From Fragilaria crotonensis (Eukaryota; Bacillariophyta; Fragilariophyceae; Fragilariales; Fragilariaceae), in the NCBI GenBank assembly GCA_022925895.1, contig JAKSYS010000597.1, positions 1 to 39,631 of the forward strand: a stretch of 39,631 nt of DNA. Reading direction: 5' to 3'. Under the pieces are notes generated by a model that searched no databases, was not told where the DNA came from, and worked only from the letters and a program-made list of their open reading frames with translations. This document shows positions 22,456 through 32,797 of the stretch, one piece after another. A program made the position numbers and the translations under genes. How positions within the stretch are numbered: the stretch's first letter is position 1; each line of letters opens with the position of its first letter.

Positions 22456-23782
22456 ATGAACCCTGAACTCAGCAACTTATTGATTCGTACAACTGGTCGA
22501 AAGGAAGCGCCATCGCGAATGAGTTCCAATGGTTCTTCCCCCTCTGGTCAAAACGATTCCAAAAAGTCCCCAGTGCTTGAAGGGGATGCTGGTGAGCAGT
22601 CCGATGTGTCTGTCGTTCCTGTGCTTGATTTGACGGTGGCGACGGCCTCAGGGAAAAGAGGTGCAGCGACTCTACCATCGCCAGACGACAATGAAGACGA
22701 TCGTGACAGCAAGAGTCGCAAGAAAAGTAGGGTAGGGAAGGGAATGATTTCAAGACCACGAAAGCCCAAAGATATGCCTCGACGTCCACTCAGCGCGTAC
22801 AATATCTTCTTCCGGTCTGAACGTGCAAAATGCTACAAAGTTCTATGGATGCGGTCTCTGCCGGAAAGAGCCCATCTGTTAACTTGGGATTCGATCGACT
22901 ACTAAAAAACGATAGGAAAGAAATGGAAAGCAATTTCGGAGAGTGAACTTGCTGCATGTAAGGCTGAATCAGATAACGACATGCGACGATACAAACGCGA
23001 AATGCAGAATACCATCTGAATCTAGCGAAACCAGAAGAGCAGGAACTGCATTTGATCCAGATGAGGAACATGACTACAGTCCGCCTCCCGCCCAGGTCAG
23101 ACCACCCTCAACCAGCACCAATCGATCCCTGCTCCCTCGTTTTTGAGTGATCTTCACGAAGAGCTTCGTAACGCTCCTTCGCGTGAGTCTGCATTGATGC
23201 CAGGAACGTCTCTTGGGATGTCACGATTTGCGGTGGATGCAGAACAAAGGTCAGCTGGACTCATGCACGAGCTTGACACCATTCGGAAGCAGGCTTGGCT
23301 CTTGGGGCAACAAGCAAGGTCAAGCCTTCCTCCGATGGGCGGAGCTGATTCCTTTCTTTACGATCAACTTCTGGCTTCTGAGATATTGAGACAACAGCAA
23401 GCAATTGTGGACGCAGGAGACTTGAGATTGGCGGCCGCCGTCAACCCTTCCTACGGAAGTGCACAATCTCTATTGACTCGTTCCCACATGCAATCTGCTG
23501 CCGCAGCGGCAGCAGCCCCTTCCTACGGAGATGCACTGGCTCTCTTTGCTCGTTCCCAACTTCGATCGCCTCCGTTGTCCTCTTCACCTTGGGACCGGCA
23601 GTTGCTCCTCCGTCAGCACCTCCAAGATTTGCCTCACTTCCGCCTCCGGGATTGGTTGGGGCTGCCGCCTCAGGCCCTGCGCCGTACTTTGATAGTTCCT
23701 GTACAGGTCCATGGCGGCTCTTGAGGCGCAACAGCGGATTATGGATAGCTTGAGGAAACTAGGCAAGATGGATCTGTCCTGA
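22456..23782 (+). CDS. HMG-box nuclear protein, frame-broken
   Basis: A DNA-bending, chromatin-type protein of about 440 residues. ATG 22456 (MNPELSNLL) and ATG 22519 (MSSNGSSPSG) are both possible starts; the longer open frame begins at TTG 22153 and is not credible. An acidic/basic linker with DDNEDDRDSKSRKKSRVGKG precedes one HMG box: PRRPLSAYNIFFRSERA, then IGKKWKAISESELAACKAES and DNDMRRYKREM (about 22770-23005). The C-terminal half is Ala/Leu/Pro/Gln-rich, ending EAQQRIMDSLRKLGKMDLS. Frames break at about 22828 (A run), 22905 (A run), 23007 (G pair) and 23693 (C pair). The box is well conserved, so the gene is probably intact in the organism. Single-box HMG proteins with RPLSAYNxFF are abundant in diatoms. 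Confidence 0.8.
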
Positions 23783-24600
23783 TGATGCAGCAAGTTCTAG
23801 ATCAGCCGCCGCCGGACGGCGAAAACAATACGAAAGGGAATTGGGAAGCGCGTTAATGTTAAGAAAGGGAACTTGGCTCTCCGGTGTGCTTTATTACAGA
23901 CATAAAATCTTGAGAACTGTTCTAGATTGAGATTAACTTGCACTTCTGCCATCAAACCATTCCCTTTAAACTGTGCAATCTTCATTGGCTCGTTCCCACA
24001 CGCAATTGGCAGCAGCAGCCCTTCCTACAGAGATGCACGCTCTCTTGATGGAACTGTGCAGGATGATGTAGCATATTCTAAATCAGCCGCCGGCAGGCGG
24101 CGACGAAACAATATGAAGCAGCATTTAGTAGCGTGTGAATTCCTAGCTTTCCCTCGTCCTCACTTACAGAAACCAAATCGTTACACCTGTTCTAGATTGA
24201 GAGTAACTTTGTTCTTCTCCAAGACGGATATCATGGCGCATCCGCTGCCCACAGTTCCTTCGGAAGTGTACAATCTCTGTTGGCTTGTATCCGCATGGAA
24301 TCGGCAGCTGCACCATCATCATCACTCTCTACCTAACATACAATAGCCCATTTTGCTCATTCTCAACTTTTGATCGCCTCCGATGTCCGCTTCACCTCGA
24401 GACCGGCAGTGGCTCGTCCGTCAGCACATCCAAGATTTGCCCTCGCTTCCGCCTCCGGGATTGGTTGGTGGTGCCTCAGCAGGCCCTGCGCCGTACTTCG
24501 ATAGTTCAATGTATAGGTCCGTAGCCGCTCTTCCAGGAGCAACAGCGCATTGTGTATAGCGATAGGGAAACTAGGCAATATGTACCTGGTACCCCATACT
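23430..24600 (+). repeat. Decayed partial duplications of the HMG gene 3' end
   Basis: Three related segments stand in tandem: the genuine 3' end (about 23430-23930), a shorter rearranged copy (about 23985-24235, joining the Ala-rich coding part directly to 3' UTR-like sequence) and a longer copy (about 24239-24600). Shared landmarks include CGTTCCCACA, GACCGGCAGT, CCGCCTCCGGGATTGG, GGCCCTGCGCCGTACTT, TCAGCCGCC and TGTTCTAGATTGAGA. The copies carry many differences and stops, so only the first is a gene. Confidence 0.75.
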
Positions 24601-24675
24601 CTGCACTACCGATACCAAGGTAGTAGAAGGAAGGTATTGTAGAACGGCTTCACTGGTGGAACCGACAGCCGTTTC

Positions 24676-24776
24676 CTGCAACTCCGGCTACAGGCACACA
24701 AATCTCAGATCTGCTCTCTAGATTTTCTGCAACCCCGGCTACAGGCACACAAATCTCAGATCTGCTCTAGATTGAT
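24676..24776 (+). repeat. 51-bp tandem repeat, two units
   Basis: CTGCAAC(T/C)CCGGCTACAGG followed by CACACAAATCTCAGATC occurs at 24676 and again at 24727, with nearly identical sequence between. Confidence 0.85.
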
Positions 24777-24985
24777 GTCACCTTTTGTTCTGCTCTAAGA
24801 GTTATTGCCACAAATTATTGGATGCGAAGCTTGGTCCCGGGGGCGCCTTCAATGCTGATAAGGCAATGCTTAAAGCTCACACGTCAACAACAAAAAAACA
24901 GAAACGAAGAATACTTCGATTTTGTTTTCACGGTCCGCCGTCCGCCCCCATGGCGTTTTTAAAAACCAATTGATTTTTGTGAAGT

Positions 24986-25241
24986 TGAATGAATTCTGCC
25001 ATGAGTGCGGGATATTCGGACACCGGGACAGACCGAAGTATCTTGGGCTGACGCAAGACGCGTGCCACGTACGCATGCGCGGATGGGACACTTCATCCGG
25101 GGCATGAGGGGAACAAGTCTAGATCAAGCTCACTCTTTTTGTAAATAGTCAAGTTGCATGCTGCTACTAGTTGATTACTACATGTCTTAGAGTCGTCCCT
25201 GGCAATGGCGGATGCGCCGCTCTTGCGAGGGAATCAACTGA
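24986..25241 (+). repeat. 5' LTR, 256 bp
   Basis: Starts TGAATGAATTC. Shared sequence with the 3' LTR ends ...AATCAACTGA, so the canonical CA end is not seen and the exact 3' edge may be off by a few bases. Confidence 0.92.
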
Positions 25242-25256
25242 GTTTATCAGACCCAA
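25242..25256 (+). promoter_or_regulatory. Putative primer binding site
   Basis: GTTTATCAGACCC directly after the 5' LTR resembles the complement of the initiator-Met tRNA 3' end (TGGTATCAGAGCC) at about 10 of 13 positions; position and similarity support priming by that tRNA. Confidence 0.45.
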
Positions 25257-26379
25257 CAGGCATGTAGCTATGTTGTAGACATTAAATGCTTTCGTCAATG
25301 GTTGATGAGGAGGCCTGATCAGCCTCAACAGCAGAAGGAGCGCGGATTCTGCGATAATAGTCCTGTGGTCGTGGTGGTCGAATGATCCAGGCCTGCAGCC
25401 GTGGCTCGAAGACGGTAACGCTACCGTCGGCGTGTCGGTGAACGTCTCCCGAACGCAAAGACCTAACTCCGATGGGGGGGTTCAATGTGAAGCGCCATTT
25501 GGCGCCATCATAAGAGAGGGGGGAAAGACCGACCATAAGAGGCGTTGTTTCGCTTTCGCCGTAAAAGGTGGTGTAGCGCACGTCATGATACTAGTATAGT
25601 GGTGTTTATGTGAACACGACACTATTTGGTACCAATCCATGCCAGGATTGGATCTTGGTTGTCTGTCTAGTACAATTTCTACGAGATTGACTTATACTGG
25701 ACATTTTCCGAACAGAGTTTGTTGTTTACATAACTTGGTAACGAATGGATGCCATAAGTATCCTTCAACCGAGAATTTTGATCGGAATGAGTCACGATTG
25801 ACATACGCGTAATGCTCACGCGTATGAACGTGAAAACCATATGGAAGCGTACGACGTACGTGTGATGGCCACGCATATGAACACGAGAACCGCACGAGCA
25901 CGACAATGACTGTTGTGAGTACTCGTTCGGGTTGGTTACCTATTGTTATGGGGTCATAGATGTCCGAGACACGACTGTTACTTCAAGTTGGGCACGCATG
26001 CCTCCACAGACACGACTGTTACTTCAAGTTGGGCACGCATGCCTTCACAGACACGACTGTTTTTGCGTATGCGCGTGGCCGTTTGTGCGTTTGGTCTGCG
26101 AGGCTCCTAAGTACTTCATCCGTGTGACCAATGCGTGACGCGTATGTCAGCCATTTGTCACGAATGCGTCATCCGCGGCAACGGAGTACTTAGGAGTTCT
26201 TGTGAATCTACCCGTGTGACTCACAGCAAACAGGATTGGACGTGTACGTGCAAAGTATTCCTACGTAGGAATGTACCAGGAACACGTACATGCACCCGAG
26301 GGCCTGGGGCTCACAATTTTGCCAAATTTGCAAACCACGCGGTTAATCCGGTAACTACCCTCCTGTCTCACTTGTCACC
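25257..26379 (+). promoter_or_regulatory. Retrotransposon 5' leader
   Basis: About 1.1 kb between the primer site and gag. It contains a 41-bp tandem repeat (25967-26063), short direct repeats ACGCGTATGAAC / ACGCATATGAAC, and several TGACGC or TGCGTCA words near 26133-26170 of the kind bound by bZIP factors. A 100-codon antisense open frame (25581-25282) has no ATG at its start. Confidence 0.45.
25967..26063 (+). repeat. 41-bp tandem repeat, 2.4 units
   Basis: AGACACGACTGTTACTTCAA then GTTGGGCACGCATGCC, with units at 25967-26007 and 26008-26048 and a partial third copy at 26049-26063. The full units differ at one position. Confidence 0.92.
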
Positions 26380-27804
26380 ATGGCTGATGCCAGATCCTTC
26401 ACTGCTTGCCTTACCCGCTTGGGTTTTGATGTACCTACGCGGGAATTGATTGCAAACCAAGGTATTCGTACCATCAATGATCTAACTGCCTTACCTTTTC
26501 CAGAGATTGACACTATGATTCAGCACCTCTCCAGGTGGAAGCCAAAGGCGGCTGATGTCGATGACGACGATGATCCTGTCGCGTCCCCAACGTTCCCTTA
26601 CCTTGCGGTTAGGAAGTTTAAGGCCCTACGCTCGTGGGCAGATTACTCCCTTCTTCGCGGCGATGCTCCAAACCTCTTTTCGATGAACGCACCTCGTCGC
26701 GCTTTCTCAATCGATTGACTGAGTTGGAGGAGATTGCTCGAGCAAAGAAGGATGGGGACGATGCGAAGGAACCGCCAAAGTTAATGTTAATGACTGCATG
26801 GCCTACTTGGATTGAACTGTTTATGACTTACCTTGCTCAGCAGAGGAGTGTCGTGGCGGGGACCCCGCTTGTTTATGTCATCCGGGACAATGATGAGGCG
26901 GCGCCAGATGATCTTGCGCGCAATAATTGGGATTCAGTCGATGATGACTTGATCGCCACTTCCGTCCTCGAGGGTGAAACCTTTTCTCGTGACAACAAGC
27001 GTGTGTTTGACATCCTTAAGCCCTTTGTGATGGAGGGACAGGGATGGCCATTCCTTCAGACATTTAACAAGAAGCGCGATGGTCGCGCAGCTTTCAAGGC
27101 TTTGAAGTCGCAGGCAGAGGGCAAGTCTGCTATTGCCACTAGGAAAGCTAAGGCATATAACATGCTCGCAACAGCTACCTACACTGGCAAGGGCAAGTTC
27201 TCATTTGATCAGTATGTTGCACGTCTTCAACAGGCTCACAATGAATTGTTGTTTTTGGAAGAGCCAGTTGCTGAAACCAAGAAGGTTACAGATTTTCTGG
27301 CTGGGATACGTGACCCAAAGTTGGAGACCGCCATTCAAGGTTGCATGGGCGATGAACTAAAGTTGACCAACTTTGAAGTGTGCCAGCAGTATTTCAAGAC
27401 GATTGTGGAAAATACCAAGACCAGGACCAAGTCACCTTCTGATGTTCGTGAGATCTCTAAGGTTGGAGTTGAAAAGGACAAGAAGAAGGCTAAGCACAAG
27501 AAAGACAAGTCGAAGTCCAATGATGATGACAAGACACCAAGTGGCATTGCAATTCATTCTGGCCAATACTCGGCCAAAGATTACAACAAATTGAAGCCTT
27601 TTGAGAAGGCGAAAGTCAAGCAGCTCCGTGAGGAAGCAAAGAAGAAGGAGAAGAAGGACAAGTCTGACGCTCGCAGCGTTGCCGTTGTCGCGACTCAGGA
27701 GGAGGCACCCCCTGATGACAATGAAGGCACCAAGACACCTGTGGTTTCCAATGCTGGAAAACAGTTTGGTCGCTGCTCATGGTGAGCAGCAGAAGCAGGC
27801 TTGA
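26380..27804 (+). CDS. gag: Copia gag (nucleocapsid polyprotein)
   Basis: Structural protein of the particle. ATG 26380 has an ideal context (CACCATGG) and opens ADARSFTACLTRLGFDVPTR. After the N-terminal part the frame slips at 26677-26680 (one T short in a T run), then continues in the next frame: PPKLMLMTAWPTWIELFMTY, GWPFLQTFNKKRDGRAAFKA, YTGKGKFSFDQYVARLQQAH. It ends in a Lys-rich tail and SNAGKQFGR, the usual end of diatom copia gag. A last slip near 27774 leads to HGEQQKQA and TGA at 27802. No CCHC zinc knuckle is visible; the Lys-rich tail may bind RNA instead. After the last slip gag and pol share one frame separated only by this TGA. Confidence 0.85.
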
Positions 27805-30800
27805 TGCCTCGCGCCGGCTCTCGTTAAGACAGACGACCTAATGTTAGTCTCCACTTATGTTCGAGAGGCCGGGCCCCCTTCTAATCTTTGCTCTCGGTTT
27901 GTGAAACATGTCTTTCGCGTATCCGCATCGACACCCTCCGGGGACGATGAAGATACACGCACCGAACTCGATTCTCATGCGGATACTTGTGTCGCAGGTC
28001 GCAACACTCTGCTTGTCTCTGACGAAGGTCGTCAGGTCACCGTTCATCCTTACAGCGGTGAATATAAGCCCATACCGGATGTCTCCATCGCCACTGTTGC
28101 GACTTTGTGGATTCACCCTACTGACGGGCAACCGTACATCCTCATTATCAACGAGGCTCTGTATTTCGGGGACCGAGTGGATGTCACTCTGCTCAACCCC
28201 AACCAACTACGTGCGAATGGAGTCACGGTTGAGGATGTACCCGCCAGTTTGATTCCAAGTCTTCGCATTCAATTTATCACCCAACCGCAAAGTTGCGAAT
28301 TCCTTTATCCCTTGACGGCATCTCTTCCGGTTTCGTGAGTCGTAAACCCACTTGGGAAGAATACGAACAATACCCCACGTTGAATTGACATCCCCGATGC
28401 GCTGGGATCCCTCTTCTGACCAGTTTGCCAAAAGGAGGAGACATATGTTTCCAGCGTGAGTGTTGCCGAAACGTTATTGGCAACTGATCATGTGAGGAAT
28501 GCTTCGAGGTTGGTTTCGGCGGTGAAATCTTTAAGCTCGATGAACGCTCCCATCGGTCTGGAGGATGACTCTCTTGGGAACCGGTTGGTGGCTGCAATTA
28601 ACGTCGCAGTAGATGACATTGTCGGTGACGGCTTATCCGGGAGAACGGACAATGATGTCTACCCAATGGATGGAGAAAGCCGGAAATTGTTTTCCCTTTC
28701 AACTAGTGAGAAACGATCTGCCTTAACACCTGAGATTCTTTCCAGAAGATGGGGAGTTGGCCTTGACACTGCCAAGAGAACGTTGCAAGTGACAACACAA
28801 TCTGGGATAAGAAATGTCTTGGCACCGGGTGAAAGGAAGGTACGTCAGAAGCTTGATCATCTCGCTTTCCCAAACCTAAGCGGACGCTGGTACTCGGATA
28901 CGATGTTTTCGAAGACACAATCAGTCAGGGGACACTTGGCTGCACAGGTGTTCACCAATGGTCGTGGGAGTGACCACTTCTACCCCATGAAAAGCAAAGG
29001 CTTGGCTGGTCAAAATGCTTTGATGCCATTCATTCAAGAGGTTGGGATACCCCAGACTATTGTGACAGACAATGCACCTGAAGAGGTCCACGGTGAGTTT
29101 GGAAAGATTTGTAGACGGTTCCGCGTCAAGCAAGAACAAACTGTCCCATACAGTCCGTGGTCCAACCTGGCTGAGTCAACGATTCGAGAATTGAAGGTCG
29201 GGATCCGGAGGACCTTGAGGCGCTCAAGGCACCGAAGCGACTTTGGTGTTACTGTGGAAAGTGGGTGGCAGCAATAAGAAGACTGACGGCCCTTGATATA
29301 CCCCAACTCAAGGAAGGGTACCAGATGAAGACGTGCTGGGATGTACACCCGACATTTCCCAGTACGCCCAGTTTGATTGGTATGAGCCGGTCATGTACTG
29401 GGACCCGGTTGGCAGCTTCCCGTTTGAGCAGAAGTTGTTTGGTCGATGGATTGGTGTTGCCGAGGTTTCAACCGACCTTATGGCGTTTTATATCCTGACC
29501 AGATCTGGGAAGGTGATTGTGCGGAAATCTGTTTGGGGATTGAGTGAGGATGATCTTGCCAACCCAGATATAAAGCTCCGACTATCTGAATTGGATGAAG
29601 GTATCCAGTCTAAGATTGGGGATGGACTCAAGACAGAGGACATCGACCCAGACCTAATGGACTCCATGCCGGAGGTTCCTGATGATGTCTTCGAAGATGA
29701 CGAGGACGACGTTCAGTCAGGGACAGGGGACCTTGATGGCACCGCCAAAGATGTCGAAGACCATACCCCTGAGTCCTATGATGAATACTTAACTGCCCAG
29801 GTGCTACTTCCCCAAGGTGGAGAAGCTAAGAAAGCAACTGTGATTGGGAGGAAGCGCGACCATGATGGTCGTCCGATTGGGCAGCGCCATGCAAATCCGT
29901 TACTGGATTCACGTCTCTATGAGGTGGAGTTTCCAGACGGATCAACGGAAGCGATTACTGCAAACCTCATTGCCGAAAACATGTTATCCCAGGTCGATGA
30001 CGAGGGACGAAGTTATGCAGTGATGAGTGAAATTGTCGATCACCGAACGAACGGACATGCCTTGTCAAAGGATGACGGGTTTGTTGAAGACAAACGGGGA
30101 CGGAGACATCCACGAATCACTACGCGGGGATGGGAGTTGCAAGTCGAATGGCGGGATGGCTCAACGACCTGGGTACCATTGTCAGAATTGAAAGAGTCAA
30201 ATCCGATTCAAGTTGCGGAGTACGCTGTCGCCAACAAGATCGCTGAAGAACCTGCGTTCGCTTGGTGGGTGCGCAACGTCTTGCGTAAAAGGGATCGGAT
30301 AATCAAGAAAGTCAAGGCCAGATACTGGGCGAAGACGCATAAGTTTGGCATTGAGCTCCCAAAGACTGTGGCAGAGGCCCTTAAGATCGATGAGCGAACA
30401 GGGACTGATTTTGGAGGAAGGCAATCGAATGGAGATGAAGAACGTCATGCCAGCATTCGAGTTCATTGATGATGATGCAGTGCCGAAATTCTACAAGAAA
30501 ATTGATTGTCACATGATCTTTGATGTCAAGATGGACTTGACTAGAAAGGCGCGGTTGGTGGCCGGTGGGCACCAAACGGATCCGCCGAAAGAGTCTACGT
30601 ACTCGAGTGTGGTGTCACGTGACAGTATACGAATTGCTTTCACGCTGGCGGCACTGAATGACTTAATGTCCTTTCTGCCGATGTGCAGGGGCATACCTTA
30701 ATGCTCCAACGAAGGAGAAGGTTTACGACCGCTGGGTTGGAGTTTGGTGCAGACAAAGTTGGTCGACCGGTCCTAATTGTTCGAGCTCTCTGGGTTGAAG

Positions 30801-32390
30801 TCAAGTGGTGCTCGATGGCGAGACCACATGGCGGCCACGTTACGGGAAGGAGGCTTTGTAAGTTGCAGAGGTGATCCTGACGTATGGATGCGGCCCAAGG
30901 TGAAGACGAATGGGACAAATACTGGGAGTATGTTCTTTGCTATGTGGATGATATTTTGCAGATTGTCACGTTGAATCTGGTATACAGTCCTAGGTAGAAT
31001 GGTGCTGTTGAAGTGGTCAAGATGAATAATGAATGCATGAGTTCCACAGGTAGGTCACTGGTAACAGTAAGTACTGTGAAATGAACCGTAAACACACTGA
31101 TGCAGGACATGACGGATGGTATTCGCAGGAATCTAAAGTAGAAAGTCTTGGTTACTGGTTGGTATATTGCAACTGCAGGTAACCAGTTATGGGCATTTTA
31201 AAAATCACAGTAGTGGTACAGTATAATACCATCGGTATTTGACCGGTACCGGTGGTTATTACTTCCAATCCCTGATATTTTGTGCGTGTCGCACGAACCG
31301 CAAGTGGTCATGGACTACCTCGCCTCCAAGTATACCCTAAAGAAAGGAAGTGTGAAGGAACCTGACTCATATTTAGGTGCCGAAGTCAAGAAGTGGACAA
31401 TCGACGGTGCAGACAACCCAAGCAAGGTAAGATGGGCAATGTCTTCTGACCTTTATGTAAAGCGTGCTGTAACCGAGGTTGAACGTGAACTTGATGAGAT
31501 TGGTGAACGGCTAAGCACAAAGGTGTCGACGCCTATGAGTCAGGGTTACCGACCTGAAATTGATACGACCCCGGAACTGGACGCAAAGCGTGCGAACTAC
31601 TTTCAGGGATTGATCAGGTGCTGCGCTGGATCTGTGAACTTGGGCGCGTTGATATCCTCGTTGACGTTGCAATGTTGTCGCGTTTTCTTGCTGCACCAAG
31701 AAGGGGGCATCTCGACCAAGCTTTCCACATCTTCGCGTACTTGAAACGATACAACCGGTCAAGCATGGTATTCGATGACACGGAGCCAGTGTTTGATGAG
31801 AGTCGCTTTCAGAAGTGTGATTGGACGGAATACTACCCGGGCGCGTGCGAGGTAGAGCCGCCAGGTGCACCCGAATTACGGGGGCAATCGGTATCGATGA
31901 GTTGTTTTGTTGATGCGGACCATGCTGGTTGTCGTGTCACACGGCGCTCTCATACTGGAGTTTTGATTTTTATTAATCGAGCACCTATCCTTTGGTATTC
32001 GAAACGGCAAAATACTGTCGAAGCATCGACCTTTGGATCTGAGTTCATTGCTGCAAAGGTTGCAGTGGAGATGATTGAAGGACTGCGTTACAAGCTGCGG
32101 ATGATGGGTGTCAAGTGGATGGGCCAACAAACGTATTTTGTGATAATGAATCCGTCGTCAAGAATTCGACGAAGCCTGAGTCAACTCTGAAGAAGAAACA
32201 CAATGCGATTGCTTACCACCGAGTGCGCGAAGCGCAAGCGGCAGGTATTGTGCGGATCGCTAAGGAGGACGGAGAAACCAACTTGGCGGATGTCCTAACC
32301 AAGTGTCTTCCTGGGCCACGGCTAAGAGTTGTGCTCGCGTATACTTTGGTGACTGGTCCAAAGGGACGCGGTTACGAGTGGAGTACATAA
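27805..32390 (+). CDS. pol: Copia pol: protease, integrase, RT, RNase H
   Basis: Polyprotein in copia order. Aspartic protease: ELDSHADTCVAG, catalytic Asp 27970-27972, and EALYFGDRVDVTLLNPNQLR. Integrase: SGRWYSDTMF (Asp 28897-28899), TIVTDNAPEE (Asp 29068-29070), NLAESTIRELK (Glu 29173-29175), with a near-35 spacing. A chromodomain-like stretch WELQVEWRDGSTTWVPL lies at about 30130-30235. RT: KKIDCHMIFDVKMDLTRKAR, LVAGGHQTDPPKESTYSSVV, a shifted ADVQG box, and YVDD at 30941-30952. RNase H: SCFVDADHAGCR, NTVEASTFGSEF, VFCDNES, and NLADVLTKCL near the end. The frame walks by -1 near 28245, 28382, 28452, 29223, 29317, 30411, 30429, 30665 and 30690, with further slips to 32110. RT is split by the insertion at 30959-31274, so this copy cannot transpose by itself even if the slips are errors. 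Confidence 0.88.
30959..31274. mobile_element. 316-bp non-autonomous insertion in copia RT, hAT-like
   Basis: The RT reading is interrupted six bases after YVDD and resumes with CVSHEPQVVMDYLASKYTLK. The identical bases TGATATTTTG stand on both sides (30949-30958 and 31273-31282). With an 8-bp duplication ATATTTTG the element begins CAGATTG and ends CAATCCCTG, whose complement is CAGGGATTG, so the ends are short imperfect inverted repeats starting CAG. This fits hAT (8-bp duplication, CAG-type ends). A 9-10-bp duplication would fit Mutator-like elements. No coding capacity. Removing it plus one copy of the repeat restores the RT frame exactly. Confidence 0.75.
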
Positions 32391-32530
32391 TGATTATGGA
32401 ACCACTAACCCCCAAAACGGATGGGTGGACGTACACGTGATGACACGTGGAACCACCACGAACTAGCCGAAGTCGGCCGGCCACTGCATTGACGAATTCG
32501 GTCGAACTAGTCGTCTCTGACGGTTAGCTC

Positions 32531-32538
32531 GAGGGGAC
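32531..32538 (+). promoter_or_regulatory. Putative polypurine tract
   Basis: GAGGGGA stands one base before the 3' LTR, where plus-strand priming is expected. It is short for a polypurine tract. Confidence 0.5.
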
Positions 32539-32793
32539 TGAATGAATTCTGCCATGAGTGCGGGATATTCGGACACCGGGACAGACCGAAGTATCTTGGG
32601 CTGACGCAAGACGCGTGCCACGTACGCATGCGCGGATGGGACACTTCATCCGGGGCATGAGGGAACAAGTCTAGATCAAGCTCACTCTTTTTGTAAATAG
32701 TCAAGTTGCATGCTGCTACTAGTTGATTACTACATGTCTTAGAGTCGTCCCTGGCAATGGCGGATGCGCCGCTCTTGCGAGGGAATCAACTGA
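32539..32793 (+). repeat. 3' LTR, 255 bp
   Basis: Identical to the 5' LTR apart from one missing G in the run after GGGGCATGA. Followed by AAGT, the proposed target duplication. Confidence 0.92.
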
Positions 32794-32797
32794 AAGT

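Larger units (their letters stand above)
24986..32793 (+). mobile_element. Complete, young Ty1/copia LTR retrotransposon (CoDi-like)
   Basis: Two LTRs (24986-25241 and 32539-32793) flank gag and pol in the order gag, protease, integrase, RT, RNase H, which defines Ty1/copia. The LTRs differ by one base, a G4 versus G3 run, so the insertion is very recent. A 4-bp direct repeat AAGT flanks the element (24982-24985 and 32794-32797) and is the likely target duplication. A secondary insertion (30959-31274) breaks RT. The coding region is otherwise clean apart from single-base frame slips. Protein motifs match the diatom copia group I know as CoDi. Confidence 0.92.

Noticed and set aside
25282-25581. 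Antisense gene in the copia leader
   Set aside because: It begins at GTG with a stop close upstream and no ATG in frame near the start; kept only as an observation.
26634-27785. Programmed frameshift between gag parts
   Set aside because: The slip at 26677-26680 lies inside gag, not at a gag-pol border, and matches the same missing-base-in-a-run pattern seen in host genes.
30959-31274. Intron within copia RT
   Set aside because: The ends are not GT...AG, and an exact 8-10-bp direct repeat flanks the segment, which fits transposition.
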